Below are positions 51,127 through 59,213 of a stretch of DNA of 64,000 bases, one piece after another. Under the pieces are notes generated by a model, which made no database searches, was not told the origin of the DNA, and worked only from the letters and a program-made list of their open reading frames with translations. The translations under genes and the position numbers were made by a program. The stretch is from CAZZCU01 sp964652825 (lineage in GTDB: Bacteria; Bdellovibrionota_B; Oligoflexia; Oligoflexales; CAZZCU01), in contig CAZZCU010000009.1 of assembly GCA_964652825.1 (NCBI GenBank), forward strand, positions 1 to 64,000, written 5' to 3'. How positions within the stretch are numbered: the first letter of the stretch is position 1; every line of letters starts with the position of its first letter.

Positions 51127-52436
51127 GGTTGTTCTGTTCGCGCTCCCTGGTCATGATGATGTACACACATCTTCGCAAGCGCGTCGATATGGGCTTCGGT
51201 ATGTTGCGTCGAGATGAAGCATACTTCATAGCCGCTTGGTGCCAGGTGAATCCCGTGTCGCAAAGCATGTTGAAAGAATTCACCGAAGGCCGCTTTTTGC
51301 CGCGTACCGATTTGATCAGGTCGTCGCACGGCAGTGCCTGGGTGTTCCTCGGCAAAATCCAGCCAGAACAACGAGCCAAAACGATGTAGTTTTGGTGCCG
51401 CAATAGACTGTGTCTGCAGTGCTGTCTCCAGTCGTTCAGTCAATTGCGCCAGGCGTTGGTAAGGTTGGGTTCTCCGTAATTTTTCGAGAGTGATTAAGCC
51501 AACGGATGCCGCGAGTGGATTACCGCTTAGCGTTCCGGCTTGATAAACCGGACCTTCTGGGGCGATCAAATCCATCAAATCACGTCGACCACCGAAGGCC
51601 GCCAGTGGCATACCGCCACCCAATACTTTGCCATAGGTTACAAGATCAGGTGCTAAATCCCAATGCTGAGTGACGCCGCCGAAAGCCACGCGAAATCCGG
51701 TGATCACTTCGTCGATGATAATCAATGCGCCATGTTGATGCGCAATCTTGGTGAGATCGCGCAAATAATTTTCGGCCTGTAACAGGAGGCCGTTATTGGC
51801 TGGAATTCCTTCGACAACAATTGCGGCGATTTGTCCGGGAAATTGCTGGAACAGTGCTTCAACGCCCTCAAGATCATCCAGCTTGGCGACCAGAGTATCT
51901 GCGGCGACGTTGCTATTAATGCCTGCGCTATCAGGTTCGCTCATCTCCGCCAGACCGGAGCCGGCGCGTACTAGCATCGCATCGAAATGGCCGTGATAGC
52001 AGCCGTCAAATTTTAGGATTTTCGTCCGTTTGGTTGCCGCGCGCGCAACCCGCACCGCCGACATGACCGCTTCGGTACCCGAGCAGGTGAAGCGAATTTT
52101 TTCTATCCAGGGCAACTCTTTACAGATCAGATCCGCAAGTTGCAGCGAATAGGGATCAGCCAATCCATACACCCAGCCGCGTTGCAAGGCGTCGTTGGCC
52201 GCCTGCTTAACATCTTCATCGGCATGCCCCAGAATCGCTGCGCCCCATGCCATACAATAGTCCACGTAAGTATTGCTATCGACATCACGCAGTTGTACGC
52301 CGGCGGCATGCTCAATAAAGCGCGGCACTGTTCCCACTGATTTAAACGCCCGTACCGGCGAATGAACGCCGCCTGGCACCACGGCGCGCGAGGCGTTAAA
52401 TAATTGTTCGCTGGTAGTAGTAGTGAGTGTCGTCAT
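51123..52436 (-). CDS. hemL: Glutamate-1-semialdehyde aminotransferase
   Basis: A 437-residue PLP enzyme of normal length. It has VVPGGVHSPVRAFKSVG, the CSGTEAVMSAVRVARA loop, IIIDEVITGFRV (cofactor Asp) and the PLP lysine in VTYGKVLGGGMPLAAFGG. It converts glutamate-1-semialdehyde to 5-aminolevulinate, the last step of the C5 route, so the cell does not need ALA synthase. It lies 18 bases after hemB and overlaps the sensor kinase by 4. Confidence 0.97.
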   Translation of the reverse strand: MTTLTTTTSEQLFNASRAVVPGGVHSPVRAFKSVGTVPRFIEHAAGVQLRDVDSNTYVDYCMAWGAAILGHADEDVKQAANDALQRGWVYGLADPYSLQLADLICKELPWIEKIRFTCSGTEAVMSAVRVARAATKRTKILKFDGCYHGHFDAMLVRAGSGLAEMSEPDSAGINSNVAADTLVAKLDDLEGVEALFQQFPGQIAAIVVEGIPANNGLLLQAENYLRDLTKIAHQHGALIIIDEVITGFRVAFGGVTQHWDLAPDLVTYGKVLGGGMPLAAFGGRRDLMDLIAPEGPVYQAGTLSGNPLAASVGLITLEKLRRTQPYQRLAQLTERLETALQTQSIAAPKLHRFGSLFWLDFAEEHPGTAVRRPDQIGTRQKAAFGEFFQHALRHGIHLAPSGYEVCFISTQHTEAHIDALAKMCVHHHDQGARTEQP

Positions 52437-52454
52437 GGTAATAAATCGCCTGTT

Positions 52455-53474
52455 CTAGTTCTGGCTCTCGTGAAGCCATTGTTTTGCCCGTCGTGCTGCG
52501 TAAGAAATAATAATGGGAGCACCGGCACGTCGAATCGCTGTCCACGTCTCAACATTTGCTTTCGCCAGATCGGTCAAGCCCGCGTCCGCGAGCAGTGCCA
52601 GACTCGCGTATTCGCCGCTCACATGATATGCCGCCCAAGGTGCTGCGGTGATGCTCTGACTTAAATCACGTAGAACATCCAGATAAGCCGTGATTGGTTT
52701 GATCATGAGTATGTCCGCGCCGTCATTAAAATCGCGTTGCGCACAGGCAAGCGCATCTTCTGGTCGCGCTGGATCGATTTGATAAGTCGCACGATTATGC
52801 AGTTCGGTATGTAGAGATTGCTGTGGCGCGGAATCAGCGGCAACCCGAAATGGTCCATAGAGGTTAGACTGAAATTTCGCCGCGTAACTCATAATGATGG
52901 TTTGTTCATGGTTATGTTTAATCAAAGCTTCGCGGATAGCTCGTATTCTTCCATCCATCATGTCCGATGGTGCAATACAGTCAGCGCCCGCTTGAGCAAT
53001 GGCGACGCTCATATCCGCCAGGGTGGTGACCGTCGCGTGATTATCAACGCGCGCACCCGCCGCATCCAAAAAGCCACAGTGACCATGCGTCGTTGACGAA
53101 CACAGGCAGACGTCCACGGCTAGCCAAATATCCTGACCAAAACGCTGACGTAAGGCAGTAATGATGTCATTCACGAAATGGAAATTCAGTGCCGCCGGTT
53201 CATTGCATTTATGTTGCGGCACACAAAATAATAAAAATTTGCGGACCCCGGCTTCCAGATCGGCCGTGACCTGGTGGATAACCGAATCGATATTATCGCG
53301 CTGAACGCCAGGCATGCCGGTAATAGCCTGTGGTGCTGCCAAGCCTTCGACGACGAACAGCGGTTGAATAAATTGTCGATAATCAAGCGTCGTTGAGCGC
53401 GCGAGATCGCGCGTCAAAGCATTTTGTCGTAAGCGTCTTAATGTTGCTGGATATTGGCGATCCATTTGCGCCAT
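52455..53474 (-). CDS. hemB: Porphobilinogen synthase (ALA dehydratase)
   Basis: A 339-residue enzyme that joins two ALA into porphobilinogen. The Schiff-base lysines are in SYAAKFQSNLYGPF and MIKPITAYLDV. The cysteine triad CLCSSTTHGHCG marks a zinc-dependent active site. The length is normal. Its start (53474, or an inner ATG at 53465) lies inside the end of the hemC gene, a 37-base overlap, so the two are strongly coupled. It follows hemC and precedes hemL. Confidence 0.97.
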   Translation of the reverse strand: MAQMDRQYPATLRRLRQNALTRDLARSTTLDYRQFIQPLFVVEGLAAPQAITGMPGVQRDNIDSVIHQVTADLEAGVRKFLLFCVPQHKCNEPAALNFHFVNDIITALRQRFGQDIWLAVDVCLCSSTTHGHCGFLDAAGARVDNHATVTTLADMSVAIAQAGADCIAPSDMMDGRIRAIREALIKHNHEQTIIMSYAAKFQSNLYGPFRVAADSAPQQSLHTELHNRATYQIDPARPEDALACAQRDFNDGADILMIKPITAYLDVLRDLSQSITAAPWAAYHVSGEYASLALLADAGLTDLAKANVETWTAIRRAGAPIIISYAARRAKQWLHESQN

Positions 53475-54985
53475 TCCTTTGCTGAAGGAAATACGGTGAT
53501 CTTTGCGCCTAAAATCTGCTTTAGATGCCGCGCGGTTTTGCCTGGACCGCAGGCATGCATCGCCTTGGCGCTTGCGTGAGCGCCCAGTTGCTGAAATTGC
53601 TCAACGCTATTCCAGTAAATCAAGTTGGCGGTGGCGACCGCTTGTCTTAGTTGCTCATAGTCTGCGAACGCTACCCTATAGGTTGCCGTTGCCTCTGGCA
53701 AGCTCCAGCCGGCCACGGCGTTGTCGTGGGTTAGCGCCAGCCACTCGCGTAAATCCGGTAAGCCCAGAGCCGGGGCGTTCAGAGTGGGTTGCAGGAACTC
53801 AAAGCCCAGGCCATCGGCGCAACCTTCGACCCACAACCCTCGGCGCGCCAGGGCAAACCAGCTTCTGCTGCCGGAAGTCCATACCCTTGATGCGTTAAGA
53901 TGCTTGATACTCAAGTCATCCAGGTTATTGACGGCACGATGATGCGCCACGAAAAACGCCTGGTGCTTTAGCAATTGATCGCTTGGGAATGGCGATGCCA
54001 GCTTTGTGGCTTCCGTGTCAATGCGACCACCATCCCAAACCTCTGCTGAAATTTTAGGCAGTGGTGGTGCCGACCAGACCAGGTCCTCTTCATGGTCGCC
54101 GTCACCAAAAACACCGGCTTTGAACAGCAAGTTCCCCAAATGCTCGTGATGAACAGCGGTGGCACCAAAACGTTGGTGACATCCGCCTCCCGACTCCTGA
54201 AGAATCTGGCGTTCGAGGCTGACTAAAGTCGCTGTGCGTTGGCAATGCAGGCTCTTAAGGTAGTCTATGGTTCGCTGGTCATTGCTCCGGCATTCAATCA
54301 TGAGAGCGCCTTGGCCGGGAGCGCTCGCGCATTCCCGCAACGGCAGAACCATGAATCGCGCTTGTTCTAGGATTCTCTTGGTGGACGCCGGGCAGAAAGC
54401 CGGTGAGCTGGACAGGCGGTTGAGTCCGGCAAGCGCCAGCACTACGCCATCCAGGGCTTGTGCATCCGTTTTCTCCAGACGCCCGAGTCGTGAATCAATA
54501 TTGCCGCGGATTTCCACCAGTTCAAACTGTGCGGCTTTGGCGTCTTCAAAGCGCGGCAACGCCGCCTGCAGAAAGCGCGGGATATTTTCGAGACGGCGCG
54601 GCGCCGAGGTGCCGATGCGTAGGATTTGTCGGGCACGCAGCCGTTCCATAACGTCGGACCGAAAAATAATCACATCACGCGGATCCTCCCGCTTGGGGAT
54701 GGTCGCGGACAAAATTCCCGGTGGTCGTTCCAGACTCAGATCCTTCAACGAGTGTACGGTGAGATCCACGTCACCAGCTAGGAGGGCTTCATCGAGTTCT
54801 TTGACAAAAAATTCTTTGCCATCCACCCGCGAGAGACTGACGTTTTGAATTCTGTCGCCGGTTGTAACGATTTCGCGGAAGGTAATTTTCAGGCCGGGAC
54901 TATTCTGCTCAAGCTGACGCGCCATCATATGGCTTTGCGCCAATGCCAAAGGTGAACGACGGGTGCCTAAACAAAGCGTGGCCAT
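53438..54985 (-). CDS. hemC: Hydroxymethylbilane synthase fused to HemD-like domain
   Basis: A 515-residue protein. Residues 1-310 are HemC: LGTRRSPLALAQ, the catalytic Asp in TVHSLKD (D82), RGNIDSRLGRL and the dipyrromethane-binding Cys in ESGGGCHQRFGA (C269). Residues about 330-515 add a region with the pattern of uroporphyrinogen-III synthase: alternating segments such as VWTSGSRSWFALARRG, IYWNSVEQFQQLG and ACGPGKTARHLKQILG. This part is about 185 residues, short for HemD (about 250), and weakly conserved. No other hemD lies in the operon. HemC identity is firm; the HemD role is inference from position and fold pattern. Confidence 0.9.
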   Translation of the reverse strand: MATLCLGTRRSPLALAQSHMMARQLEQNSPGLKITFREIVTTGDRIQNVSLSRVDGKEFFVKELDEALLAGDVDLTVHSLKDLSLERPPGILSATIPKREDPRDVIIFRSDVMERLRARQILRIGTSAPRRLENIPRFLQAALPRFEDAKAAQFELVEIRGNIDSRLGRLEKTDAQALDGVVLALAGLNRLSSSPAFCPASTKRILEQARFMVLPLRECASAPGQGALMIECRSNDQRTIDYLKSLHCQRTATLVSLERQILQESGGGCHQRFGATAVHHEHLGNLLFKAGVFGDGDHEEDLVWSAPPLPKISAEVWDGGRIDTEATKLASPFPSDQLLKHQAFFVAHHRAVNNLDDLSIKHLNASRVWTSGSRSWFALARRGLWVEGCADGLGFEFLQPTLNAPALGLPDLREWLALTHDNAVAGWSLPEATATYRVAFADYEQLRQAVATANLIYWNSVEQFQQLGAHASAKAMHACGPGKTARHLKQILGAKITVFPSAKEWRKWIANIQQH

Positions 54986-55006
54986 GAGCTCCGGCTTTCT
55001 TAATTT

Positions 55007-55999
55007 TCAAGAGACAAACAACTCAAGATCTTCCCAGCAATGGGCACTGATCTGAGTCAAAGCTAGTGAACGAAGTTTGGCGTAATCCTGGCATGCGGCC
55101 ATGGCACTACGGACCTGTGTTGATTGGATTTCGGCGCGCGCGGCTTTTTGGGCATAGATGTCGGCCAGCGTTAAATAATCAGCACCAACCCACCGGCCTC
55201 TTGGTTGATCGCTGCCAAGATCAAGAATGATTTTATGCGGTACATCTGTGCTCGTTGTCGTCGCCTGAGCGAGCATGGTCGTATGAAGTTGTTGTAGCCG
55301 ATCGTGTAACGTTCGCTCATAAGGCACGCACAAGATGATAAAGCGCGCGCGCTGCCATTGCGTTGCGACCGCCTGCCAACTGCTGACAACCTCAATCTCG
55401 ACGCGCTTGTCAACTTGTCGAAGCTCCTGCGCCAGCGTCAAGGCTTTTGCTTCGGTGCGATTCCAGAGATATAGAGATGTGTGGCTGAAAAACGGCAGGA
55501 TGGCCTGACAAATGTTGCCTGCACCCAAAATCAAAGTCGATTCCCCGGGGGCGGGCTTAAGTAGCGCGCGCGCCAGACTGCCATAGGAACTGCCGCCGAC
55601 CCCTTGCAGGTATTCGTGGCGAACGCGTTTGGCGTCTTCGATGATTTTTGTGAGATATAGGCTTAGGCTTGGGCTTAGCTGTGTCTGATGCAGGCAGTGC
55701 GTCTGCAGTGCAGTCTTGAATTGTCCAAAGATATCGGTTTCGGCAATCACCTTGCTCTCCAGACCGCAGGCGATGCGTAATAGATAATTGTATGCGGCTA
55801 TGCCGCTGAGCACCTCGAAGCCTTGCGTATCAAGCCTGAGGTTGTCCATCTCGTTGGGCCGGTACAACCAAAGATAGCGCTGGCAGGTGTCCAGGTAAAA
55901 GTGCGGTTGTGACGTCAAACGCTTGGTAATCAGGTGCGCCAGCGGCTCAACGTCGCCATTCTTATGCAAATGGATTAAACGAAAATTATCTAGTCTCAT
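55007..55999 (-). CDS. hemA: Glutamyl-tRNA reductase, short divergent form
   Basis: A 330-residue GluTR, well below the usual 410-450. The catalytic Cys is retained in FYLDTCQRYLWLY (C39; normally TCNR). GLESKVIAETDIFGQFK matches GLDSMVLGEPQILGQVK. The His usually found just before it (HLFRVAxGL) is Tyr here (YLLRIACGL). The NADPH loop is LILGAGNICQAI. The C-terminal dimerisation part is cut short. It would reduce glutamyl-tRNA to glutamate-1-semialdehyde. The start at 55999 fits family homology better than 56059. It is the first gene of the heme operon and the usual control point. Confidence 0.88.
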   Translation of the reverse strand: MRLDNFRLIHLHKNGDVEPLAHLITKRLTSQPHFYLDTCQRYLWLYRPNEMDNLRLDTQGFEVLSGIAAYNYLLRIACGLESKVIAETDIFGQFKTALQTHCLHQTQLSPSLSLYLTKIIEDAKRVRHEYLQGVGGSSYGSLARALLKPAPGESTLILGAGNICQAILPFFSHTSLYLWNRTEAKALTLAQELRQVDKRVEIEVVSSWQAVATQWQRARFIILCVPYERTLHDRLQQLHTTMLAQATTTSTDVPHKIILDLGSDQPRGRWVGADYLTLADIYAQKAARAEIQSTQVRSAMAACQDYAKLRSLALTQISAHCWEDLELFVS

Positions 56000-56042
56000 A
56001 GCTGCGATGATGCCATGAGCGCGGCCCTTTTTTGTCACGGGA

Positions 56043-56064
56043 ATGTCATAACCATACATGACAT
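56043..56064. promoter_or_regulatory. Inverted repeat upstream of hemA (possible operator)
   Basis: ATGTCAT (56043-56049) and ATGACAT (56058-56064) are perfect 7-base inverted arms with an 8-base spacer, about 45-65 bases upstream of the hemA start at 55999. It is positioned to bind a dimeric regulator of the heme operon. The interval to the divergent lipoprotein start (56166) must hold both promoters. The repeat is seen; regulator binding is inference. Confidence 0.4.
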
Positions 56065-56165
56065 ATTCCGGTAAAGTTCACGGTTCTATTTGACAAGTCC
56101 GCCCGACTTATTCAACAATCAGCCAGCATTAATCATCATATTTATATCAAAAGAGGAGCGGGACG

Positions 56166-57185
56166 ATGCGGATAGTTTTTTTAGCAGGGATGATTATGGT
56201 CGGATTAATGACTTTGCCGGCTTGTCGTAAAAGCAAAAGCAGCGGTGATGGTGGCGGTGGAGCTGGTCCCGGTGCTCGTCCCTCAGCAGCCAGCGGCACA
56301 ATGGCGGAAGATAAAGCCAAGAGCATTGCTGCTGAAGATGGTTCGGCAAGCCAGTTTAATGGCTCCATGAGTCCTTATAAGAAAACTGACACGACACCCA
56401 AGGAGATTTCGCCGCCGGAGACTCTGAAATTTCGTCAGCCGGCTGGCCTGAAGTATCTTAATCAGTACCTGACCATGTCTGATCAGGAATGCGAACCTAC
56501 GGAGTCCGGTGATACTACGGATGCTGATGGTGACGAGGTGCCCGTCGCGGCGACCCAAAATTATAACTGCAATATTGAGATGGCGGAATTTTTTCAGTTT
56601 AAAATGACGATGACGGGCAGCGCTCACGTCACCGACGAAGATGATACGGTGGCTTTTCCTGGCAAAGGCGCAACCTGGGTCTTTAATCAGTTTAAAATGA
56701 ACATGTCGATGGGTGCGGGTGATGGTGGCGAGACCATGTTAAGTACCGATACCTTGATTGACGGTACGCACAAAATTTCCGTCGACGGCACCAACCAAGC
56801 GACGCTTGACATCACGATGTTGACGACTACCAAGATGGCTGGTGGCGAGGATGGTGAAAATGTGGATATCGCCACCAAGCAATGGGGCACAATTGTGGTT
56901 ACGCCGGATGATAAAAACAATCCGGATGCCGGTGGCGACACCAGTATTGATGCTTATCTTGGCTTGGAAGCTGCGAACGAAGACCCGCTAACTCTGAAAG
57001 TGACCTCATCTGATTTACGCTATGGCTGCCCGACTGCGGTAAATATTCTCAGTGACGAGGATGACCAGCCATGGATTAAATCTGGCACGATTACTTATGA
57101 AGATGGTGCCAACAATAAATTGAGTTTCACCTGGACCAACTGCGAAGACACACCGACCGCCAAGTATAACGACACGGCGATTTAG
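56166..57185 (+). CDS. Lipoprotein of unknown function
   Basis: A 339-residue lipoprotein with lipobox LPAC (C20), followed by a low-complexity Ser/Gly/Ala linker (SSGDGGGGAGPGARPSAASG) that probably extends it from the membrane. The rest is Asp-, Thr- and Gly-rich, beta-like and contains five cysteines. AGAGGAG lies just before the ATG. It is divergent from hemA and followed by a strong terminator, so it is a single-gene unit. No enzyme motif is seen. Its style (Lys-rich after the Cys, long acidic mature domain) resembles the lipoprotein at 62362-63369. Confidence 0.8.
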   Translation: MRIVFLAGMIMVGLMTLPACRKSKSSGDGGGGAGPGARPSAASGTMAEDKAKSIAAEDGSASQFNGSMSPYKKTDTTPKEISPPETLKFRQPAGLKYLNQYLTMSDQECEPTESGDTTDADGDEVPVAATQNYNCNIEMAEFFQFKMTMTGSAHVTDEDDTVAFPGKGATWVFNQFKMNMSMGAGDGGETMLSTDTLIDGTHKISVDGTNQATLDITMLTTTKMAGGEDGENVDIATKQWGTIVVTPDDKNNPDAGGDTSIDAYLGLEAANEDPLTLKVTSSDLRYGCPTAVNILSDEDDQPWIKSGTITYEDGANNKLSFTWTNCEDTPTAKYNDTAI

Positions 57186-57197
57186 TTTTTGTTGAAG

Positions 57198-57258
57198 ATC
57201 CTTTCCCTGAGCAGAGGCTCCAGTGTGTGGAGCGGCGAAGGGAAAGGATTTCTTTTTT
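57198..57258. terminator. Strong two-tier terminator
   Basis: ATCCTTTCCCT (57198-57208) pairs perfectly with AGGGAAAGGAT (57239-57249), and an inner GCTCCA/TGGAGC hairpin lies within the loop. A T-run (57250-57258) follows on the plus strand and reaches the stop of the convergent HdeD-like gene. It clearly terminates the lipoprotein gene and may work both ways. Confidence 0.9.
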
Positions 57259-57889
57259 AGACGGCTCGCGTTTCGGCGATCGGCGCGGCTGAAACGACCT
57301 TGCTGGTGAGGCGATGAATCGCCATACCGCTGATAATCATCGTCCATCCACTAAGCAGCATATCGATACCCACGAGCACACCTAGTAGCCACAAGCTTGA
57401 CGCCGGCCATTGTGCAAAGATTATGAAGCCAAGAAATAAAGTTACCAGACCGTTAAACAACATCCAGCCCCATTGCGGTGGGCGCAGAGTTACCGAGGCT
57501 ACGCTGCGGGTAATACCTTGAAAGATATACATGACTGCAAGAATCAAGGTGACAACACCAGCGGCAACCAGAGGTTGGCGTAATGCCACGATACCGGCGA
57601 TGACGTAAAGAACGCTGGCAAGTACATCAAATAAACCAATGGTCCATTTACGTGCCGAGAAAGCATTAACGGCATAAAACACACCACCTGCTAATAACAG
57701 CGCGCCAAGAACGTAGGTAGCGGCGACCGTCGCATAGCCGAAGTAAAGCAAAGCATACAAGCCGGCTAAAACCAATAGTACGCCAATCGCCATGGACCAG
57801 ATGGATGCGCGTCGCACAATCTGTGGATCGCCATGTGGTACATCTATACAAATATCACGGGTAAACATTCGTTCGGCATATGTGCTCAT
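57257..57889 (-). CDS. HdeD-like DUF308 membrane protein
   Basis: A 210-residue protein with six hydrophobic helices in pairs (for example WSMAIGVLLVLAGLYALLYF, then YVLGALLLAGGVFYAV), the layout of the HdeD/DUF308 family linked to acid resistance in E. coli. I use the ATG at 57889 with AGGAG 7 bases upstream; a frame from 57952 would add 21 residues. It is an inner-membrane protein. Its function in this organism is unknown, but an acid or membrane-stress role is the family expectation. Confidence 0.9.
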   Translation of the reverse strand: MSTYAERMFTRDICIDVPHGDPQIVRRASIWSMAIGVLLVLAGLYALLYFGYATVAATYVLGALLLAGGVFYAVNAFSARKWTIGLFDVLASVLYVIAGIVALRQPLVAAGVVTLILAVMYIFQGITRSVASVTLRPPQWGWMLFNGLVTLFLGFIIFAQWPASSLWLLGVLVGIDMLLSGWTMIISGMAIHRLTSKVVSAAPIAETRAV

Positions 57890-57952
57890 AAGCGGACTCC
57901 TTTCAGAGACAAAGATGAAGCGGTCACCATGACCTTGGATCTGGGGTATCAT

Positions 57953-58573
57953 GAAAGGCAGTGATTGCCAACCAGCGATAGCTTGCTAATCTTTGCTGCT
58001 CTTGACTTCCGTGACGCACGCAGTAGACGGCGTCATTTGCCGCAGTCACCAACTAAATACAGCTTGTAGCAAAGACCATGCAGTTTGATTTTGATCTTTT
58101 GTTTACAAATTTCGCGCACATTTTAGTTGGTTCATTTGTTTTCCTTGCGGTGCAAGGTTTGCGCGAACAATTGAAATTGGAGCGTAAGATTGGCAAGCGG
58201 TTTGCAGTAGTGTTTGGTGTTGTGGCGAAAGCTTACAACAGGCCACCCAGTCGCGATGCTGGATTCGCTCCAGCAGGATGACTGTTCGGCAACAGACTGG
58301 TCCGAGGTTCGTATTTTTTGTAGACCTGAGTATCTTTGATCTTCTTCGCGGAACGATTGACCGGTAAGCAGGTGTAAAACGAAAGATACTGAGTTTATCG
58401 ACAGAAGTGCAAACGGAAGTTGATAAATGAAAGCCTCGGACCTTCTTGTTTTTTTGCGTCTGGGTTCCTGAAGTTGTTGACAGTCAGCCTCTCTGAGGGA
58501 TAATACAAACGCGTGTTGTCTCGTGTTGTTGGTAAGCGGGGCGCTTTCGCTAAACTCGAACCTGGGGCTTTTC
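57953..58573. other. 620-base interval without a convincing gene
   Basis: Between the HdeD-like gene and the DUF4189 gene I find no supported protein. Short open frames exist on both strands (58078-58281 plus, 58132-58626 minus) but lack family likeness or good ribosome sites. The main content is the nested set of inverted repeats at 58218-58455, annotated separately as a possible structured RNA. The rest should contain the promoters of the two flanking, divergent genes. Confidence 0.6.
58218..58455 (+). ncRNA. Candidate structured RNA with nested stems and T-run
   Basis: Several stems nest here. GGTCCGAGG (58299-58307) pairs with CCTCGGACC (58434-58442). Inside it AGTATCTTT (58329-58337) pairs with AAAGATACT (58382-58390). 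Upstream are TGTTGT/ACAACA (58218-58223, 58235-58240), GCTGGA/TCCAGC around 58257-58274, and CTGTT/AACAG (58282-58295). A T-rich tract (58443-58455) follows the outer stem on the plus strand, as in an intrinsic terminator. It does not match tmRNA, RNase P, 4.5S or 6S RNA as I know them. It may be a small RNA or a leader of the DUF4189 gene. Confidence 0.35.
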
Positions 58574-59140
58574 ATGTCGGTATTTTGCAAACGCATCGTC
58601 ATTGTTCTGACACTCTTACTCAGCACTATATTAATGATGGAGACACAAACACAGGCTTCGACCAGTTTGTATCGCTATCCTTACATCTACCGTGGTCTTC
58701 ATGCTGGCTACTATTATGGTTATGGCTGGTATCCAATTGTTGGTGGTGTGTGGAATTGGCCTGGCTACTCTCCTGGCTGGCATCCGTATGGCTACACTTA
58801 TTATCCCTATTACAACTACCAACCCTACTACAGTACGTTCGGCGCGATCGCGTATTCGCCGTCTACCGGTCAGTATGGTTTTTCCTACCGTGCGGTAAAT
58901 CAATCGCAGGCAGTACAAGCCGCTATCAACTATTGTGGCGCCAACGACTGTAGCAGTGTGGTGTGGGTCCAAGGCGGCTGTGCCGCGGCGGCAGTTGGCA
59001 AGGCGACTGAAGATGGCGATAACAATATATCCTGGGCATACGATACCAGTCGTATTCGCGCGCGTAATATGGCGCTCCAGGCTTGTCGCAATGCCGGCAA
59101 TGCGCAGTGTGATTTACTAGCTTGGACCTGTTCTTATTAA
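58574..59140 (+). CDS. Secreted DUF4189 protein
   Basis: A 188-residue exported protein with a signal ending TQTQAS near residue 28. A Tyr/Gly/Pro-rich segment (about 30-85) is followed by the DUF4189 domain: FGAIAYSPSTGQYGFSY, AVQAAINYCG, SVVWVQGGCAAAAVG and a C-terminal AQCDLLAWTCSY. Conserved cysteines should form disulfides. The domain occurs in secreted bacterial proteins of unknown role, sometimes beside effectors or their inhibitors. The start at 58574 fits the signal best; 58523 is an upstream alternative. A bidirectional terminator follows. Confidence 0.88.
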   Translation: MSVFCKRIVIVLTLLLSTILMMETQTQASTSLYRYPYIYRGLHAGYYYGYGWYPIVGGVWNWPGYSPGWHPYGYTYYPYYNYQPYYSTFGAIAYSPSTGQYGFSYRAVNQSQAVQAAINYCGANDCSSVVWVQGGCAAAAVGKATEDGDNNISWAYDTSRIRARNMALQACRNAGNAQCDLLAWTCSY

Positions 59141-59160
59141 TCAATTGTGACGTGATAAAT

Positions 59161-59202
59161 AAAAACCTCCGGTGTGCGACGATACACACACCGGAGGTTT
59201 TT
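59161..59202. terminator. Bidirectional intrinsic terminator
   Basis: AAAAACCTCCGGTGTG (59161-59176) and CACACCGGAGGTTTTT (59187-59202) form a perfect 16-bp stem with a 10-base loop, with T-runs on both strands. It lies between the convergent DUF4189 and catalase-like genes, so it should end transcription from both sides. Confidence 0.95.
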
Positions 59203-59213
59203 ATTTAAACTGC

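Noticed and set aside
56060..56165. Riboswitch or tRNA-like leader before hemA
   Set aside because: Only a short inverted repeat is visible; there is no conserved riboswitch core.
58078..58281. 67-residue plus-strand open frame
   Set aside because: It begins with a hydrophobic stretch, but the second half falls in the inverted-repeat region and no ribosome site is seen.
58132..58626. 164-residue minus-strand open frame
   Set aside because: It overlaps the start of the DUF4189 gene, has no family likeness and crosses the palindromic stems.
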